Origin: DUML01 sp050949905
GTDB taxonomy: Bacteria > Bacillota > Desulfitobacteriia > Desulfitobacteriales > Syntrophobotulaceae
Assembly: GCA_050949905.1 (NCBI GenBank)
Contig: JBMNGP010000015.1
Span: 62,001-126,000 of the forward strand
Length of the DNA stretch: 64,000 nucleotides
Reading direction: 5' to 3'
Every line of letters starts with the position of its first letter. The first letter of the stretch is position 1. Positions 42,876-52,213 of the stretch are shown here, piece by piece. The translations under genes were made by a program, and so were the position numbers. The notes below the pieces were generated by a model. The model saw nothing but the letters and a program-made list of their open reading frames with translations. It was not told the DNA's origin and did no database searches.

Positions 42876-43678
42876 AAAAAACAGAAAGAATGCTTTGTTT
42901 AACGGAAATCCTTATATCCCGTCCTAATGAGCTTTTGCCTCTGGGTTTTTTTGCTGAGCTTTTTAACACAGCTAAATCCACCATCAGCGAGGATCTGGCT
43001 GCCATCAAAGAAAGTTTACAGCTAACGGGGAGAGGGGTGCTGGAAACAGTGCCCGGGGCAGCCGGCGGTGTAAAATATTTGCCCGGTATTACTAAGGAGG
43101 AAGCTCAGAATTTCCTGGAGAAACTGGCGGAAACCTTAAGCAGCGAAGACCGGATGCTCCCGGGGGGATTTCTTTATATGGCCGATCTGCTGTACGATCC
43201 GGCTATTGTCCGGCGGCTGGGCTTAATATTTGCCGATATTTTTCGCGCTAAAAATCCGGAAGCTGTTGTCACCATAGAAACCAAAGGAATCCCCCTGGCT
43301 TTAATGACCGCTGATTCCCTGGGGGTACCAACCGTGATTGTCCGGCACGGCAATAAAGTTACCGAAGGCTCCTCGGTTAGTATTAATTATATCTCGGGGT
43401 CTTCCAAGAGAATTCAGACCATGACTTTAGCCCGGCGGGCACTGGCTTCAGGTAAAAAAGTGCTCATCATCGACGATTTTATTAAGGCCGGAGGAACAGC
43501 CAAAGGCATAATCAATTTGATGAAGGAATTTGAGGCTGAAGTGGTTGGCCTGGGGATCTTGATGGAAGATGCCCTCTGGGATACCGGCAGGCTGGTTGAT
43601 GACTACCTGGCTCTTCTGCAGCTGGCAGAAATCGATCCTGAGACAGGCAAAAGCACTGTCAAAGCTAATAAACTCTAA
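42872..43678 (+). CDS. purR: Pur operon repressor
   Basis: 268 residues. A winged-helix N-terminus (LTEILISRPNELLPLGFFAE, then NTAKSTISEDLAAIKESL) is joined to a phosphoribosyltransferase-like domain with a PRPP loop, VLIIDDFIKAGGTAKGI. It represses purine genes unless PRPP is high. It starts in a 4-base overlap with the GntR gene. Length is normal. Confidence 0.93.
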   Translation: MKKTERMLCLTEILISRPNELLPLGFFAELFNTAKSTISEDLAAIKESLQLTGRGVLETVPGAAGGVKYLPGITKEEAQNFLEKLAETLSSEDRMLPGGFLYMADLLYDPAIVRRLGLIFADIFRAKNPEAVVTIETKGIPLALMTADSLGVPTVIVRHGNKVTEGSSVSINYISGSSKRIQTMTLARRALASGKKVLIIDDFIKAGGTAKGIINLMKEFEAEVVGLGILMEDALWDTGRLVDDYLALLQLAEIDPETGKSTVKANKL

Positions 43679-43803
43679 AATTGTGTCAAAAAAATTGATT
43701 ATTGGAAAATTTTTTTCCTCCAAAAGAAGGAGTTTTTTGCCAAATAGAGAATAGTGTAGGAGAGTTTCTTTGCAGGCAGAAGGGAAGGGTGGTGATACTC
43801 AGG

Positions 43804-44061
43804 ATGGAGATTACAGATGTTAGAGTTCGCAAGGTGAATACTGAAGGTAAAATGAAAGCAGTGGTATCGGTTACATTTGACAATGAATTTGTTGTTCATG
43901 ATGTTAAGGTTGTGGAAGGCACAAATGGCCTGTTCGTGGCAATGCCCAGTCGGAAAACCCCCGAAGGGGATTTTCGTGACATAGCCCACCCGATTTCATC
44001 TGCGGCTAGAGAGAAGATCCAAACAAAGGTTCTCGAAGAGTATGGTAAAAGCATGGATTAG
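43804..44061 (+). CDS. spoVG: Septation/sporulation regulator SpoVG
   Basis: 85 residues of a small RNA/DNA-binding regulator. EITDVRVRKVNTEGKMKAVV is the family start, with FVAMPSRKTPEGDFRDIAHP near the end. ATG 43804 has GGTGGTGAT upstream. It follows purR and precedes glmU, the usual order. A terminator follows. Confidence 0.95.
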   Translation: MEITDVRVRKVNTEGKMKAVVSVTFDNEFVVHDVKVVEGTNGLFVAMPSRKTPEGDFRDIAHPISSAAREKIQTKVLEEYGKSMD

Positions 44062-44112
44062 TTTATTGTTTATAAGGGATCGTTTAGAGGACTGTTTATG
44101 ATTTATTATTTG

Positions 44113-44139
44113 GAGACCGTCAATCAAGGTCTCTTTTTT
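44113..44139 (+). terminator. Terminator after spoVG
   Basis: GAGACC (44113-44118) and GGTCTC (44128-44133) are followed by TTTTTT. Confidence 0.85.
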
Positions 44140-44260
44140 GTGTTTAGCGGTAATAGCAGTTATACTTAGTTGGGATATCCTTTCGCTAGAAAGAAATTGC
44201 ATGGTGTAAAATTGCCCTTATTTATGTTATTCTAAGGGTACATTAATATTAATTAGAATT

Positions 44261-44286
44261 GGTTAGCGACAAAAGATTTGCTAACC
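44261..44286 (+). promoter_or_regulatory. Palindrome just upstream of glmU
   Basis: GGTTAGC (44261-44267) and GCTAACC (44280-44286), 25 bases before the glmU start. It could be an operator or an RNA hairpin near the ribosome site. Confidence 0.4.
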
Positions 44287-44311
44287 AACCATGCGGAGGT
44301 TTATTAAAGAA

Positions 44312-45673
44312 ATGTCTTGTTATACAGCGGTTATCCTGGCCGCAGGAAAGGGCACCCGGATGAAATCAGAATTGCCTAAAGTAATGCACCGGATGGCGGG
44401 ACGTCCACTTTTGGAACATGTTCTGGACAAAGTTCAGCAGCTTGGTATCGCAGAGGTGTTGACCATCGTCGGCCATGGACGTGAGATAGTGGCTGAGTAC
44501 CTGGCGGGCAGAACAAAAATTGTTGTTCAGGAAGAACAGTTAGGTACGGGTCATGCCTTAAGGCAAGCTCTGCCTTACCTTAAGGACGACAGTACAGTTT
44601 TGGTTTTAAGTGGGGATCAGCCGCTTTTATCCCTGGAAACACTTCAGCGCCTGCTGGCTTTACATCAAGAATCCGGTGCTGCAGCCACAGTGCTAACCGC
44701 CATAATGGCCAATCCTTTTGGTTATGGCAGAATTTTAAAGCACGATGGCCTTTTCAGGGGCATTATTGAAGAAAAAGATGCCGACCTCAAGCAAAAAGAG
44801 ATTAAAGAAATAAATACTGGTACATACTGTTTCCAAAGTTCTTTCTTACAAGCGGCTTTACAGAAGATTACTCCCCAGAATGTCCAAGGGGAGTACTACT
44901 TGACCGATGTCTTCAAAGTATTAATAGCCGAGGGAGTTAAGATTGAAACTTTTTGTACGGAAGACCCCAGTGAAGCCTTAGGGATTAATAACCGGGTTCA
45001 GTTGGCCGAAGCGGAGGAGATTATGTATGACCGGATTCGCAAACGCTGGATGATGGAGGGAGTAACGATAGTTAACCCTTCATCCGTTTTTGTCGATGAC
45101 CAGGCTGTCCTGGCTAAAGATGTGGTCTTGCTCCCTTTTACTTTCATTAAAGGTAAGACCCGCATTGAAGAGGGGGCTGTTATTGGCCCGGGGACAACCT
45201 TAATCGACTGCGAATGCCGGAAAGGTTGCCAAGTTGAAAACTCGGTGGCCCGCGGGGCAATAATCGGGGAGCAAGCGGTAGTAGGCCCCTTTGCTTACTT
45301 AAGGCCCGGGACGGTCTTGGCTCAAGGGGTAAAAGTCGGAGATTTTGTGGAAATTAAGAATAGTGTAATCGGTGAAGGCTCCAAAGTACCGCACTTAAGC
45401 TATATAGGTGATTCCCATCTTGGGAAGAATGTAAATATCGGGGCGGGAACAATCACCTGTAATTATGATGGCAAAAATAAATACCCGACAGTTATCGGGG
45501 ACAACAGTTTTGTTGGCAGCAATACTAACTTTGTTGCTCCGGTTGAGATAGGACCAGAAGCAATTATTGGCGCAGGTTCTACAATTACGAAAGATGTTCC
45601 GGCTAAAGCACTTGCCTTAGAAAGATCACAGCAAAAAATCATTGAAAACTGGCAGAAAGCCAAAGACAAGTAG
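44312..45673 (+). CDS. glmU: Bifunctional UDP-GlcNAc pyrophosphorylase / glucosamine-1-P acetyltransferase
   Basis: 453 residues. The N-terminal nucleotidyltransferase has ILAAGKGTRMKSELPKVMH, QLGTGHALRQA and SGDQPLL. The C-terminal left-handed beta helix (VIGPGTTLIDCECRKGCQVE onward) carries SYIGDSHLGKNVNIGAGTIT, where acetyl-CoA binds. It makes UDP-N-acetylglucosamine for peptidoglycan and wall polymers. ATG 44312 has GGAGG twelve bases upstream. Confidence 0.96.
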   Translation: MSCYTAVILAAGKGTRMKSELPKVMHRMAGRPLLEHVLDKVQQLGIAEVLTIVGHGREIVAEYLAGRTKIVVQEEQLGTGHALRQALPYLKDDSTVLVLSGDQPLLSLETLQRLLALHQESGAAATVLTAIMANPFGYGRILKHDGLFRGIIEEKDADLKQKEIKEINTGTYCFQSSFLQAALQKITPQNVQGEYYLTDVFKVLIAEGVKIETFCTEDPSEALGINNRVQLAEAEEIMYDRIRKRWMMEGVTIVNPSSVFVDDQAVLAKDVVLLPFTFIKGKTRIEEGAVIGPGTTLIDCECRKGCQVENSVARGAIIGEQAVVGPFAYLRPGTVLAQGVKVGDFVEIKNSVIGEGSKVPHLSYIGDSHLGKNVNIGAGTITCNYDGKNKYPTVIGDNSFVGSNTNFVAPVEIGPEAIIGAGSTITKDVPAKALALERSQQKIIENWQKAKDK

Positions 45674-45683
45674 GGGGATAATT

Positions 45684-46625
45684 ATGGCTACTAGAGAACT
45701 CAAAGTTTTCTGCGGAAATTCCAACCGAGAATTGGCACAGGAGATTGCCGATTATTTAGGGATTTCCCTGGGGGATGCCAAAGTTAAGACTTTCCAGGAT
45801 GGTGAAATAAGTATTGCCATTAATGAAAGTGTCAGGGGGGCTGATGTTTTTGTGGTGCAGCCTACCTGCAGACCAACCAATGACAGCATGATGGAACTTC
45901 TGATTTTGATGGATGCTCTGCGCAGAGCCTCCGCTTATCGGATCACAGCCGTGGTGCCTTATTACGGCTATGCCCGCCAGGAAAGAAAAGCCCGAGCGCG
46001 GGAGCCAATCACAGCTAAATTAATCGCTAATATCATCACCACGGCCGGGGCCGATCGGGTAGTGGCGATGGATCTCCATGCACCGGCTATTCAAGGGTTC
46101 TTCGATATCCCGGTGGATCATTTACCGGGTGTGCCGATTATTGCCGAATATTTTGCGGAGAAAAAACTTAAGGATGTATGTGTGGTGTCTCCAGATATCG
46201 GCGGCGTCAGCAGAGCGAGAAATTTCGCCGAAAGAATCGGAGCCTCCCTGGCCATTGTTGATAAACGGCGCCCCGAACCCAATGTTTCGGAGATTATGCA
46301 CGTTATCGGCGATTTGCAAGGGAAAACAGCGGTACTGATTGATGATATCATTGATACCGCCGGGACAATCACCCAAGCCGCCGCCGTGCTGGTAGAGCAG
46401 GGGGCAACTGAAGTCTATGCCTGCTGTACCCACCCTGTTCTCTCCGGGCCTGCCGTTGAAAGGCTGGAGAAATCAGTCATTAAGGAAGTAGTGGTTACCA
46501 ATACCATACCCTTGGCTAAAGAGCAAAAGAGCAGTAAAATGAAAATTCTTTCGGTTGCTCCTCTCTTAGGGGAAGCAATTGTCAGAATTCACGAAGATTT
46601 GTCTGTCAGCAAATTATTTAGCTAG
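45684..46625 (+). CDS. prs: Ribose-phosphate pyrophosphokinase
   Basis: 313 residues. FCGNSNRELAQEIADYLG is the start, YGYARQERKARAREPITAKL binds ATP, VVSPDIGGVSRARNFAERIG follows and VLIDDIIDTAGTIT is the PRPP loop. It makes PRPP for nucleotides. ATG 45684 follows GGGGGATAATT. It is 10 bases after glmU, so the two are co-transcribed. Confidence 0.96.
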   Translation: MATRELKVFCGNSNRELAQEIADYLGISLGDAKVKTFQDGEISIAINESVRGADVFVVQPTCRPTNDSMMELLILMDALRRASAYRITAVVPYYGYARQERKARAREPITAKLIANIITTAGADRVVAMDLHAPAIQGFFDIPVDHLPGVPIIAEYFAEKKLKDVCVVSPDIGGVSRARNFAERIGASLAIVDKRRPEPNVSEIMHVIGDLQGKTAVLIDDIIDTAGTITQAAAVLVEQGATEVYACCTHPVLSGPAVERLEKSVIKEVVVTNTIPLAKEQKSSKMKILSVAPLLGEAIVRIHEDLSVSKLFS

Positions 46626-46668
46626 GGGTCGCTAAGGGCCTATGAGGCACTTCACCTGCGGCGGAAGG

Positions 46669-47427
46669 CTAGTTTTTTTCTTCCTGACCGCTTGCTTCCG
46701 CTTGTTCGGGGTGACCCTCTGCCTCTCTGTCAGCGGTCGCTGCGGAGCTGTCAGCTGTATACTCTGCCTGGGAATAGATTTGCTCGGCATTAAGTTCTTC
46801 CTCGGTCTCCTTAATTTTCTTGTTTTTTCTATTCCTCCAAGAGTTGCTGATTTTATGTTTTTTTTCGGCAGCCTTGCCTGAAGCAGTTTGGATAATAGTT
46901 TTGACGTTTTGGTTAAGACCCTTATTCAGGGCTTCGATTCTCTCCACACAATCTTTAGCCACAACTATAACATCAGTACCCATTGTTAGGATTTCATTAG
47001 CTTTAATCCGCATTCTGCCGTTAAAAAGCCCTTCGATTTTTCCGCCGGAGAAATCCAGGCAGGCAATACTGCCATCTTCGGCATTAATATAGAATTCGTC
47101 CACAAGACCAAGTGTTTTGCCATTAGTGGTGATAATTTTAATGCCAATAATCGCTGTTTTTTCCTTGAGCAGTTCGAGGATATCAGGGAGATTGGTTGCC
47201 TTTTCCACTTGGCTCTCTGTACTGACGGTGATGGCATTTTCACCAATGCTTACTACCCGGTTAAAGGGAATGATCCGCTGTTCTTTAAAGAATCCCTTGG
47301 GGTCAACGATTAATGCCGCAACGGCCCTGGATTTAGGGTCAATAACTAAATTGCGCACAAACCCTATCTGCTGGCCTTCTTTGAGGGAGATAATAGGTAG
47401 GGATAAAAACTTTTTGCTGGGCAGCAC
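46669..47427 (-). CDS. PRC-barrel domain protein
   Basis: 252 residues with two PRC-barrel-like domains: SLPIISLKEGQQIGFVRNLV and later GIKIITTNGKTLGLVDEFYI. A basic linker and a strongly acidic C-terminal tail (EAEGHPEQAEASGQEEKN) follow. GTG 47427 has AAAGGAGG seven bases upstream. PRC barrels bind protein or RNA partners; the role here is unknown. It is on the opposite strand from its neighbours, convergent with prs and divergent from pth. Confidence 0.8.
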   Translation of the reverse strand: MLPSKKFLSLPIISLKEGQQIGFVRNLVIDPKSRAVAALIVDPKGFFKEQRIIPFNRVVSIGENAITVSTESQVEKATNLPDILELLKEKTAIIGIKIITTNGKTLGLVDEFYINAEDGSIACLDFSGGKIEGLFNGRMRIKANEILTMGTDVIVVAKDCVERIEALNKGLNQNVKTIIQTASGKAAEKKHKISNSWRNRKNKKIKETEEELNAEQIYSQAEYTADSSAATADREAEGHPEQAEASGQEEKN

Positions 47428-47523
47428 AGCTATTCCTCCTTTTCGATAAATTTCTCAAAGCGACATACTTCTCTCGTTCCAATTTATTCGCTGAGCGAGG
47501 AGATTATGCCGGAAGGGGAAAAT

Positions 47524-48078
47524 ATGAAAGCAGTAATCGGCTTAGGAAATCCAGGTATAAAATACAGTGAAACCAGGCACAATGTCGGCTTTATGCTCCT
47601 AGACATAATGGTAAAAGAGCTGGGCTATACTTATCGCAACGATTTCCGCGGCAAAGTAGCGGAGGGCAGAGCTAACGGGGAGAGGATTTTTTTCCTCAAG
47701 CCTTATACTTATATGAACCTAAGCGGGCTGGCTGTTAGTCAGCTGGTCGGCTATTATAAGCTCGCTGCGGGGGATATCTTAGTAATTTTTGATGATATGG
47801 ATCTTCCCTTAGGTAAAATTAGATTACGCCCCAAAGGAAGCGCCGGCGGCCATAAGGGTATGAAATCTATCATTCAGGAATTAGGAACCCAGGAATTCTG
47901 GCGGCTCAAAATTGGGGTAGACCGTCCTCCGGAAGCTGAAGATGTCATCAACCATGTCTTGTCCTCCTTTAGTAAAGCAGAAAAGAAAATTCTGGCCGAA
48001 GCTTTAGCTTCTGCCCATGGGGCTGTTAAGCTTTGGTTGGACGGCCAGGGCGATTTGGCTATGAATACCTATAATTAA
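47524..48078 (+). CDS. pth: Peptidyl-tRNA hydrolase
   Basis: 184 residues. VIGLGNPGIKYSETRHNVGF has the catalytic His, KPYTYMNLSGLAV and DDMDLPLGKIRLRPKGSAGG follow with the conserved Asp and the tRNA-binding GGHKG. It releases peptidyl-tRNA. ATG 47524 has AAGGGG five bases upstream; ATG 47506 is a weaker alternative. The next genes, fin and mfd, are its classic neighbours. Confidence 0.95.
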   Translation: MKAVIGLGNPGIKYSETRHNVGFMLLDIMVKELGYTYRNDFRGKVAEGRANGERIFFLKPYTYMNLSGLAVSQLVGYYKLAAGDILVIFDDMDLPLGKIRLRPKGSAGGHKGMKSIIQELGTQEFWRLKIGVDRPPEAEDVINHVLSSFSKAEKKILAEALASAHGAVKLWLDGQGDLAMNTYN

Positions 48079-48154
48079 TATCCAAAGATTAGGCTCCGGC
48101 TAGTATAACCTGCCGTGGGAAAGGTAAGCCTATTACACGGGAGGTGCTTTTCCA

Positions 48155-48328
48155 TTGTTTATGTTAAAAATTTGCCGGTGCTGCGATGCCATTATCGGGG
48201 AGCTGGACAGGGAGGACTTGAGATCCCATAGTGACCCTACCCTGGAAGTAATGGGAAATGTAGTTTTTGCCCTTTGCCCGCGATGCATGCAGGAACTTGA
48301 CATTAACACCAGAGCCTACATACATTAA
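48155..48328 (+). CDS. fin: Anti-sigma-F factor Fin (short form)
   Basis: 57 residues. It lies between pth and mfd, exactly where Bacillus has fin/yabK, and shows the same layout of two Cys pairs: KICRCCDAIIGEL near the start and ALCPRCMQELDINTRAYI near the end. Fin binds and shuts off sigma-F in the forespore late in sporulation. TTG 48155 has GGAGG ten bases upstream; ATG 48161 is also possible. Bacillus Fin is about 76 residues, so this is compact. Confidence 0.72.
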   Translation: MFMLKICRCCDAIIGELDREDLRSHSDPTLEVMGNVVFALCPRCMQELDINTRAYIH

Positions 48329-48535
48329 AATTAAGGTTAGAGCTATATATTTAATAGCAGGCTGTTCTGCTCAGCTTATATTTTTGAAGATCTTTGGCAG
48401 ATACTGTTTTCCTGACAGTATTAACCGGAGAGCATTACGTTTTATTATTTAAAATATTTATTAGTTTATATTAATTGTAGCGCTAAAAGTCTGCTGAAGT
48501 AATTTCAGCGGCTATTTTGGGCTGGAGGTTTCCTG

Positions 48536-51500
48536 ATGCCTAATATTAATGATTTTTTGTACAAGGCTTTTGATATTGGAGATATTAGTACCGCTTTGAG
48601 CAGGAGGGAGTCTCCGCAGATAGTCTACCAGATTACCGGCAGTCAGAAGGCTGCCTTTGCTTCCCAAATCCTGCGCCCTCTCTCCCAAGGTATGATTGTT
48701 ACCTATAGCGATGAGCAAGCCCAAAAATGGGTAAGTGACCTGCAGACCTGGCTGCCCGATTGGAAAATTCTCCTTTTTCCCTCAACCGAATGGCTGCCTT
48801 TTGAAGTTCTCAGCCGCAGTCATGAAATAACTGCCGAAAGGATTAAAGTCTTAAGCAGTTTATTAGCCCACGGTAAAGGCGAATCCGCAAACCAGATCAT
48901 TGTGGCGCCTGTGCAGGCCCTGATTAGAAGGCTTCCCCTGCCGGAACGCTGGCAAAAAAATTGCCTCCATCTCACTGTGGGTGGGCAGTATTCTTTGCCT
49001 GAAGTTTTAAGCCTCCTAGTGGAGTCCGGTTATGTCCGGGAGGAAACGATTGAGAGCCGGGGTCAGTTTGCCTTAAGGGGAGGAATCTTAGATATTGCCC
49101 CCCATGACCGGGAACCGCTCCGGATTGAGTTTTTTGATGATGAAGTAGATTCTATCCGCACTTTTGACCTGGAAACCCAAAAGTCCCTGGGTACTTTAAA
49201 TGAAGCTTTGATAGTACCTGTCCAGGAATATGTCATAACCGCTAAAGAACTGCAGAGGTTAAAGTGGGATATTAAGGCCCGGGTCAGGAAGGCCGTAGGT
49301 CGCCTGCAACGCCTGGGCAGAAGCGAAGCAGTTAAAAGGCTGACTAAGAAAGTCGAATATTTGGAAAGCCGCCTTGATGAAGGGTTCTTGGATGAAAGCA
49401 TTTACCCTTATTTAAGCATCTTGCCGGAGAAATATGTTCCGTTTCCTGACTGGCTTCAGGAAAAGTGCCTGATTTTTTTGGATGAGCCTCTGCGGCTTAA
49501 GGAACAGCTGGATTTTCAATATCAACAGAGGCAGATGGAGTTCACGGAGAATTTAGAACGGGGAGAAGAATTCATTAATCCCGAATCCCTGTTTATTGGC
49601 TTTGACGACCTGATCCAGAGCGGCAAGCGGCCGCTTATAGGCTTGGCGAATTTGTTGCGTGAAATTCCAGGATTTCAGCCCCGGCGAGTTATTAATATTA
49701 CCGCTCGCCCTTTGGCGGGGTATAATAAAACCTCGATCCTGGTGGAGGAAATTGAACGCTGGAAAAAGGCCGGTTATACCATTGCTTTGTTTGCGGGGGG
49801 AGAAGAATACTCCAAGAGGCTGGCCCAAGGGCTGAAAGACCGAGGGATTGCTTCCCGCTTTTCCAAGTTCCAAGATGACCTGGGCTTAAGCAGTGTGCAT
49901 ATTTATCCCTTATCTTTGGCACAGGGGTTTGAACTCCCGCTTAATAAGCTGGTTATTCTAACGGAGACCGAGATTTACAAGCGAGAGCGCAAAGCTCAGC
50001 CTAAGCCTCGTAAAGCCCAGAAAGAAGACCAGATTCTCAAGTTTGGTGACTTAAAACCCGGGGATTATGTTGTCCACCTTTACCATGGAATCGGTAAATT
50101 TATTGGGATAGAGAAAATAACGGTGGACGGCATCGATAAAGATTATTTTGCTATTAAGTATGCGGGTGAGGATAAGCTTTATGTTCCCCTGGATCAGATC
50201 CAGCTTCTCCAGAAATATTTGGGAGCCGATGCCGACAGCGCACCCAAACTTAATAAGTTAAACGGTAACGAGTGGAACAAAGTCAAAACCAAGGCGAGAA
50301 GCGCCGTTAAAGAAATGGCTATTGACTTATTGGCCTTATATGCCAAAAGGGAAAAGGCTCAGGGTTTTGCCTTTCCTGAAGACAGCTTCTGGCAAAAGGA
50401 ATTCGAAGAGAGATTTCCTTATGAAGAAACCCCGGATCAGCTGCAGTGCATCGAGGAAGTTAAAAAAGATATGATGAAGTCAAGGCCTATGGATCGCTTG
50501 CTTTGCGGCGATGTTGGCTACGGTAAGACGGAGGTAGCTTTAAGAGCCGCTTTTAAAGCGGTGACGAGCGGCAAACAGGTAGCCGTTTTAGTGCCAACAA
50601 CCATTCTTGCTCAACAGCACTATAATACTTTCCGGGAAAGGTTTCTGGACTATCCGGTGAAAATTGAAATGCTGAGCCGTTTCCGGACTGCGAAGGAACA
50701 GAAACTAATTCTGCAGAGCTTAAAAGACGGATCTGTGGATATCGTGGTGGGTACTCATCGTTTAGTCTCGGCCGGGGTGAACTTTAAAGACCTGGGACTT
50801 CTGATTGTTGATGAAGAGCAAAGATTTGGGGTAGCCCATAAAGAAAAAATCAAATCTTTAAAAACTAATGTTGATGTCCTCACTCTTTCCGCTACTCCTA
50901 TCCCCAGGACTTTACACATGTCTTTAGTGGGTTTAAGGGATATGAGCGTGATCAATACTCCCCCGGAGGACAGATTCCCGGTTCAAACCTTTGTTGCCGA
51001 GTTTAATCCGGATTTGGTGCGAGATGTCATCAGGAGGGAGCTGAACCGGGGCGGGCAGGTTTTCTATGTGCATAACCGGGTGGAATCTTTGGACAGGGTC
51101 TTAAGGCTTGTTAACAGCCTTGTGCCCGAGGCTCGCTGCGGAGTGGTTCATGGCCAGATGAGTGAAACCCAGCTGGAAAGGGAAATGATCTCTTTCTTAG
51201 AGAAAGAAAAAGATGTTTTAATCTGCACCACCATAATTGAAACCGGCTTGGATATGCCTAATGTCAATACCCTGGTTGTGGATGAAGCCGATAGATTCGG
51301 TTTAAGCCAGCTTTACCAGCTTAGAGGGCGGGTCGGCCGTTCTAACCGCAAAGCTTTTGCCTACTTCCTTTACCAGCCGCAGAAAATTTTGACGGAAGAA
51401 GCCGAAAAGAGGCTGTCAACCATCAGAGAGTTTACTGAGTTTGGCTCCGGCTTCAAGATTGCTATGCGGGATTTGGAGATTAGAGGAGCAGGAAATTTAA

Positions 51501-52102
51501 TTGGGGGCGAGCAGCATGGGCATTTAGCGGCAGTCGGCTTTAATCTTTATGTGCGGATGCTCAGGGAAGCTGTCCAAGAGTTAAAAGGTGAAACTGTGGA
51601 GGAAACTGTGGAACCGGCTATCGACATTCAAGTTAAAGCCTTGCTGCCCGATGAATACATTGTGGACAGACAAACCAAAGCTACCCTCTACCAGCGGATA
51701 GTGGCCGTTGCCAGTGAAGAGGAGCTGAGTGAAATCCTCGATGAATTAGTGGATAGATTTGGCACCCCGCCGGCCGAGGTGGAGAATTTGCTGCAAATTG
51801 TCAGGATCAAGATGCGGGCTAAAGAGCTGAAGATCGAACAGATTGTTCAGCAAAAGCACAATCTGACCTTACGCTTTGCTGCTGATCCGGGCTTAAGCGG
51901 GGAAGAGCTTATGGCAATCGCCGCCGAGTCTCCCTATCCTTTATCTTTTGCCGCCGCGGAACAGGGGAAACTGGAGTTAAAGGTACGCCTGCGTTTGCTA
52001 AGCATCGATGATATTTTCAAGGCTGTCTTAAAAATCCTGTCCATTTTAAAGGAGCATTTGGAGCAGCCTAAAGAATCCCCCCAGCAAGCCATAAACTCTT
52101 AA
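48536..52102 (+). CDS. mfd: Transcription-repair coupling factor Mfd
   Basis: 1188 residues. The UvrB-homology part (1 to about 330) includes VRVETIESRGQ-like beta structure (here YVREETIESRGQFALRGGIL). The RNA-polymerase interaction domain is FGDLKPGDYVVHLYHGIGKF. The helicase has Walker A LCGDVGYGKTEVALRAAF, DEEQ in LLIVDEEQRFGV, and motif VI in QLRGRVGRSNRKAF. A C-terminal regulatory domain is present. It removes stalled polymerase and recruits UvrA. GGAGG precedes the ATG. Confidence 0.97.
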   Translation: MPNINDFLYKAFDIGDISTALSRRESPQIVYQITGSQKAAFASQILRPLSQGMIVTYSDEQAQKWVSDLQTWLPDWKILLFPSTEWLPFEVLSRSHEITAERIKVLSSLLAHGKGESANQIIVAPVQALIRRLPLPERWQKNCLHLTVGGQYSLPEVLSLLVESGYVREETIESRGQFALRGGILDIAPHDREPLRIEFFDDEVDSIRTFDLETQKSLGTLNEALIVPVQEYVITAKELQRLKWDIKARVRKAVGRLQRLGRSEAVKRLTKKVEYLESRLDEGFLDESIYPYLSILPEKYVPFPDWLQEKCLIFLDEPLRLKEQLDFQYQQRQMEFTENLERGEEFINPESLFIGFDDLIQSGKRPLIGLANLLREIPGFQPRRVINITARPLAGYNKTSILVEEIERWKKAGYTIALFAGGEEYSKRLAQGLKDRGIASRFSKFQDDLGLSSVHIYPLSLAQGFELPLNKLVILTETEIYKRERKAQPKPRKAQKEDQILKFGDLKPGDYVVHLYHGIGKFIGIEKITVDGIDKDYFAIKYAGEDKLYVPLDQIQLLQKYLGADADSAPKLNKLNGNEWNKVKTKARSAVKEMAIDLLALYAKREKAQGFAFPEDSFWQKEFEERFPYEETPDQLQCIEEVKKDMMKSRPMDRLLCGDVGYGKTEVALRAAFKAVTSGKQVAVLVPTTILAQQHYNTFRERFLDYPVKIEMLSRFRTAKEQKLILQSLKDGSVDIVVGTHRLVSAGVNFKDLGLLIVDEEQRFGVAHKEKIKSLKTNVDVLTLSATPIPRTLHMSLVGLRDMSVINTPPEDRFPVQTFVAEFNPDLVRDVIRRELNRGGQVFYVHNRVESLDRVLRLVNSLVPEARCGVVHGQMSETQLEREMISFLEKEKDVLICTTIIETGLDMPNVNTLVVDEADRFGLSQLYQLRGRVGRSNRKAFAYFLYQPQKILTEEAEKRLSTIREFTEFGSGFKIAMRDLEIRGAGNLIGGEQHGHLAAVGFNLYVRMLREAVQELKGETVEETVEPAIDIQVKALLPDEYIVDRQTKATLYQRIVAVASEEELSEILDELVDRFGTPPAEVENLLQIVRIKMRAKELKIEQIVQQKHNLTLRFAADPGLSGEELMAIAAESPYPLSFAAAEQGKLELKVRLRLLSIDDIFKAVLKILSILKEHLEQPKESPQQAINS

Positions 52103-52213
52103 CCGAACATAAATTTGGCAAGATGAGATCCCAGGTTTAAATTGCCTAATAGTTTTATACTTGGTATAATTATTTATCAGCTTGTTTATTAGTCTAATAA
52201 GGAGAATTAATAA

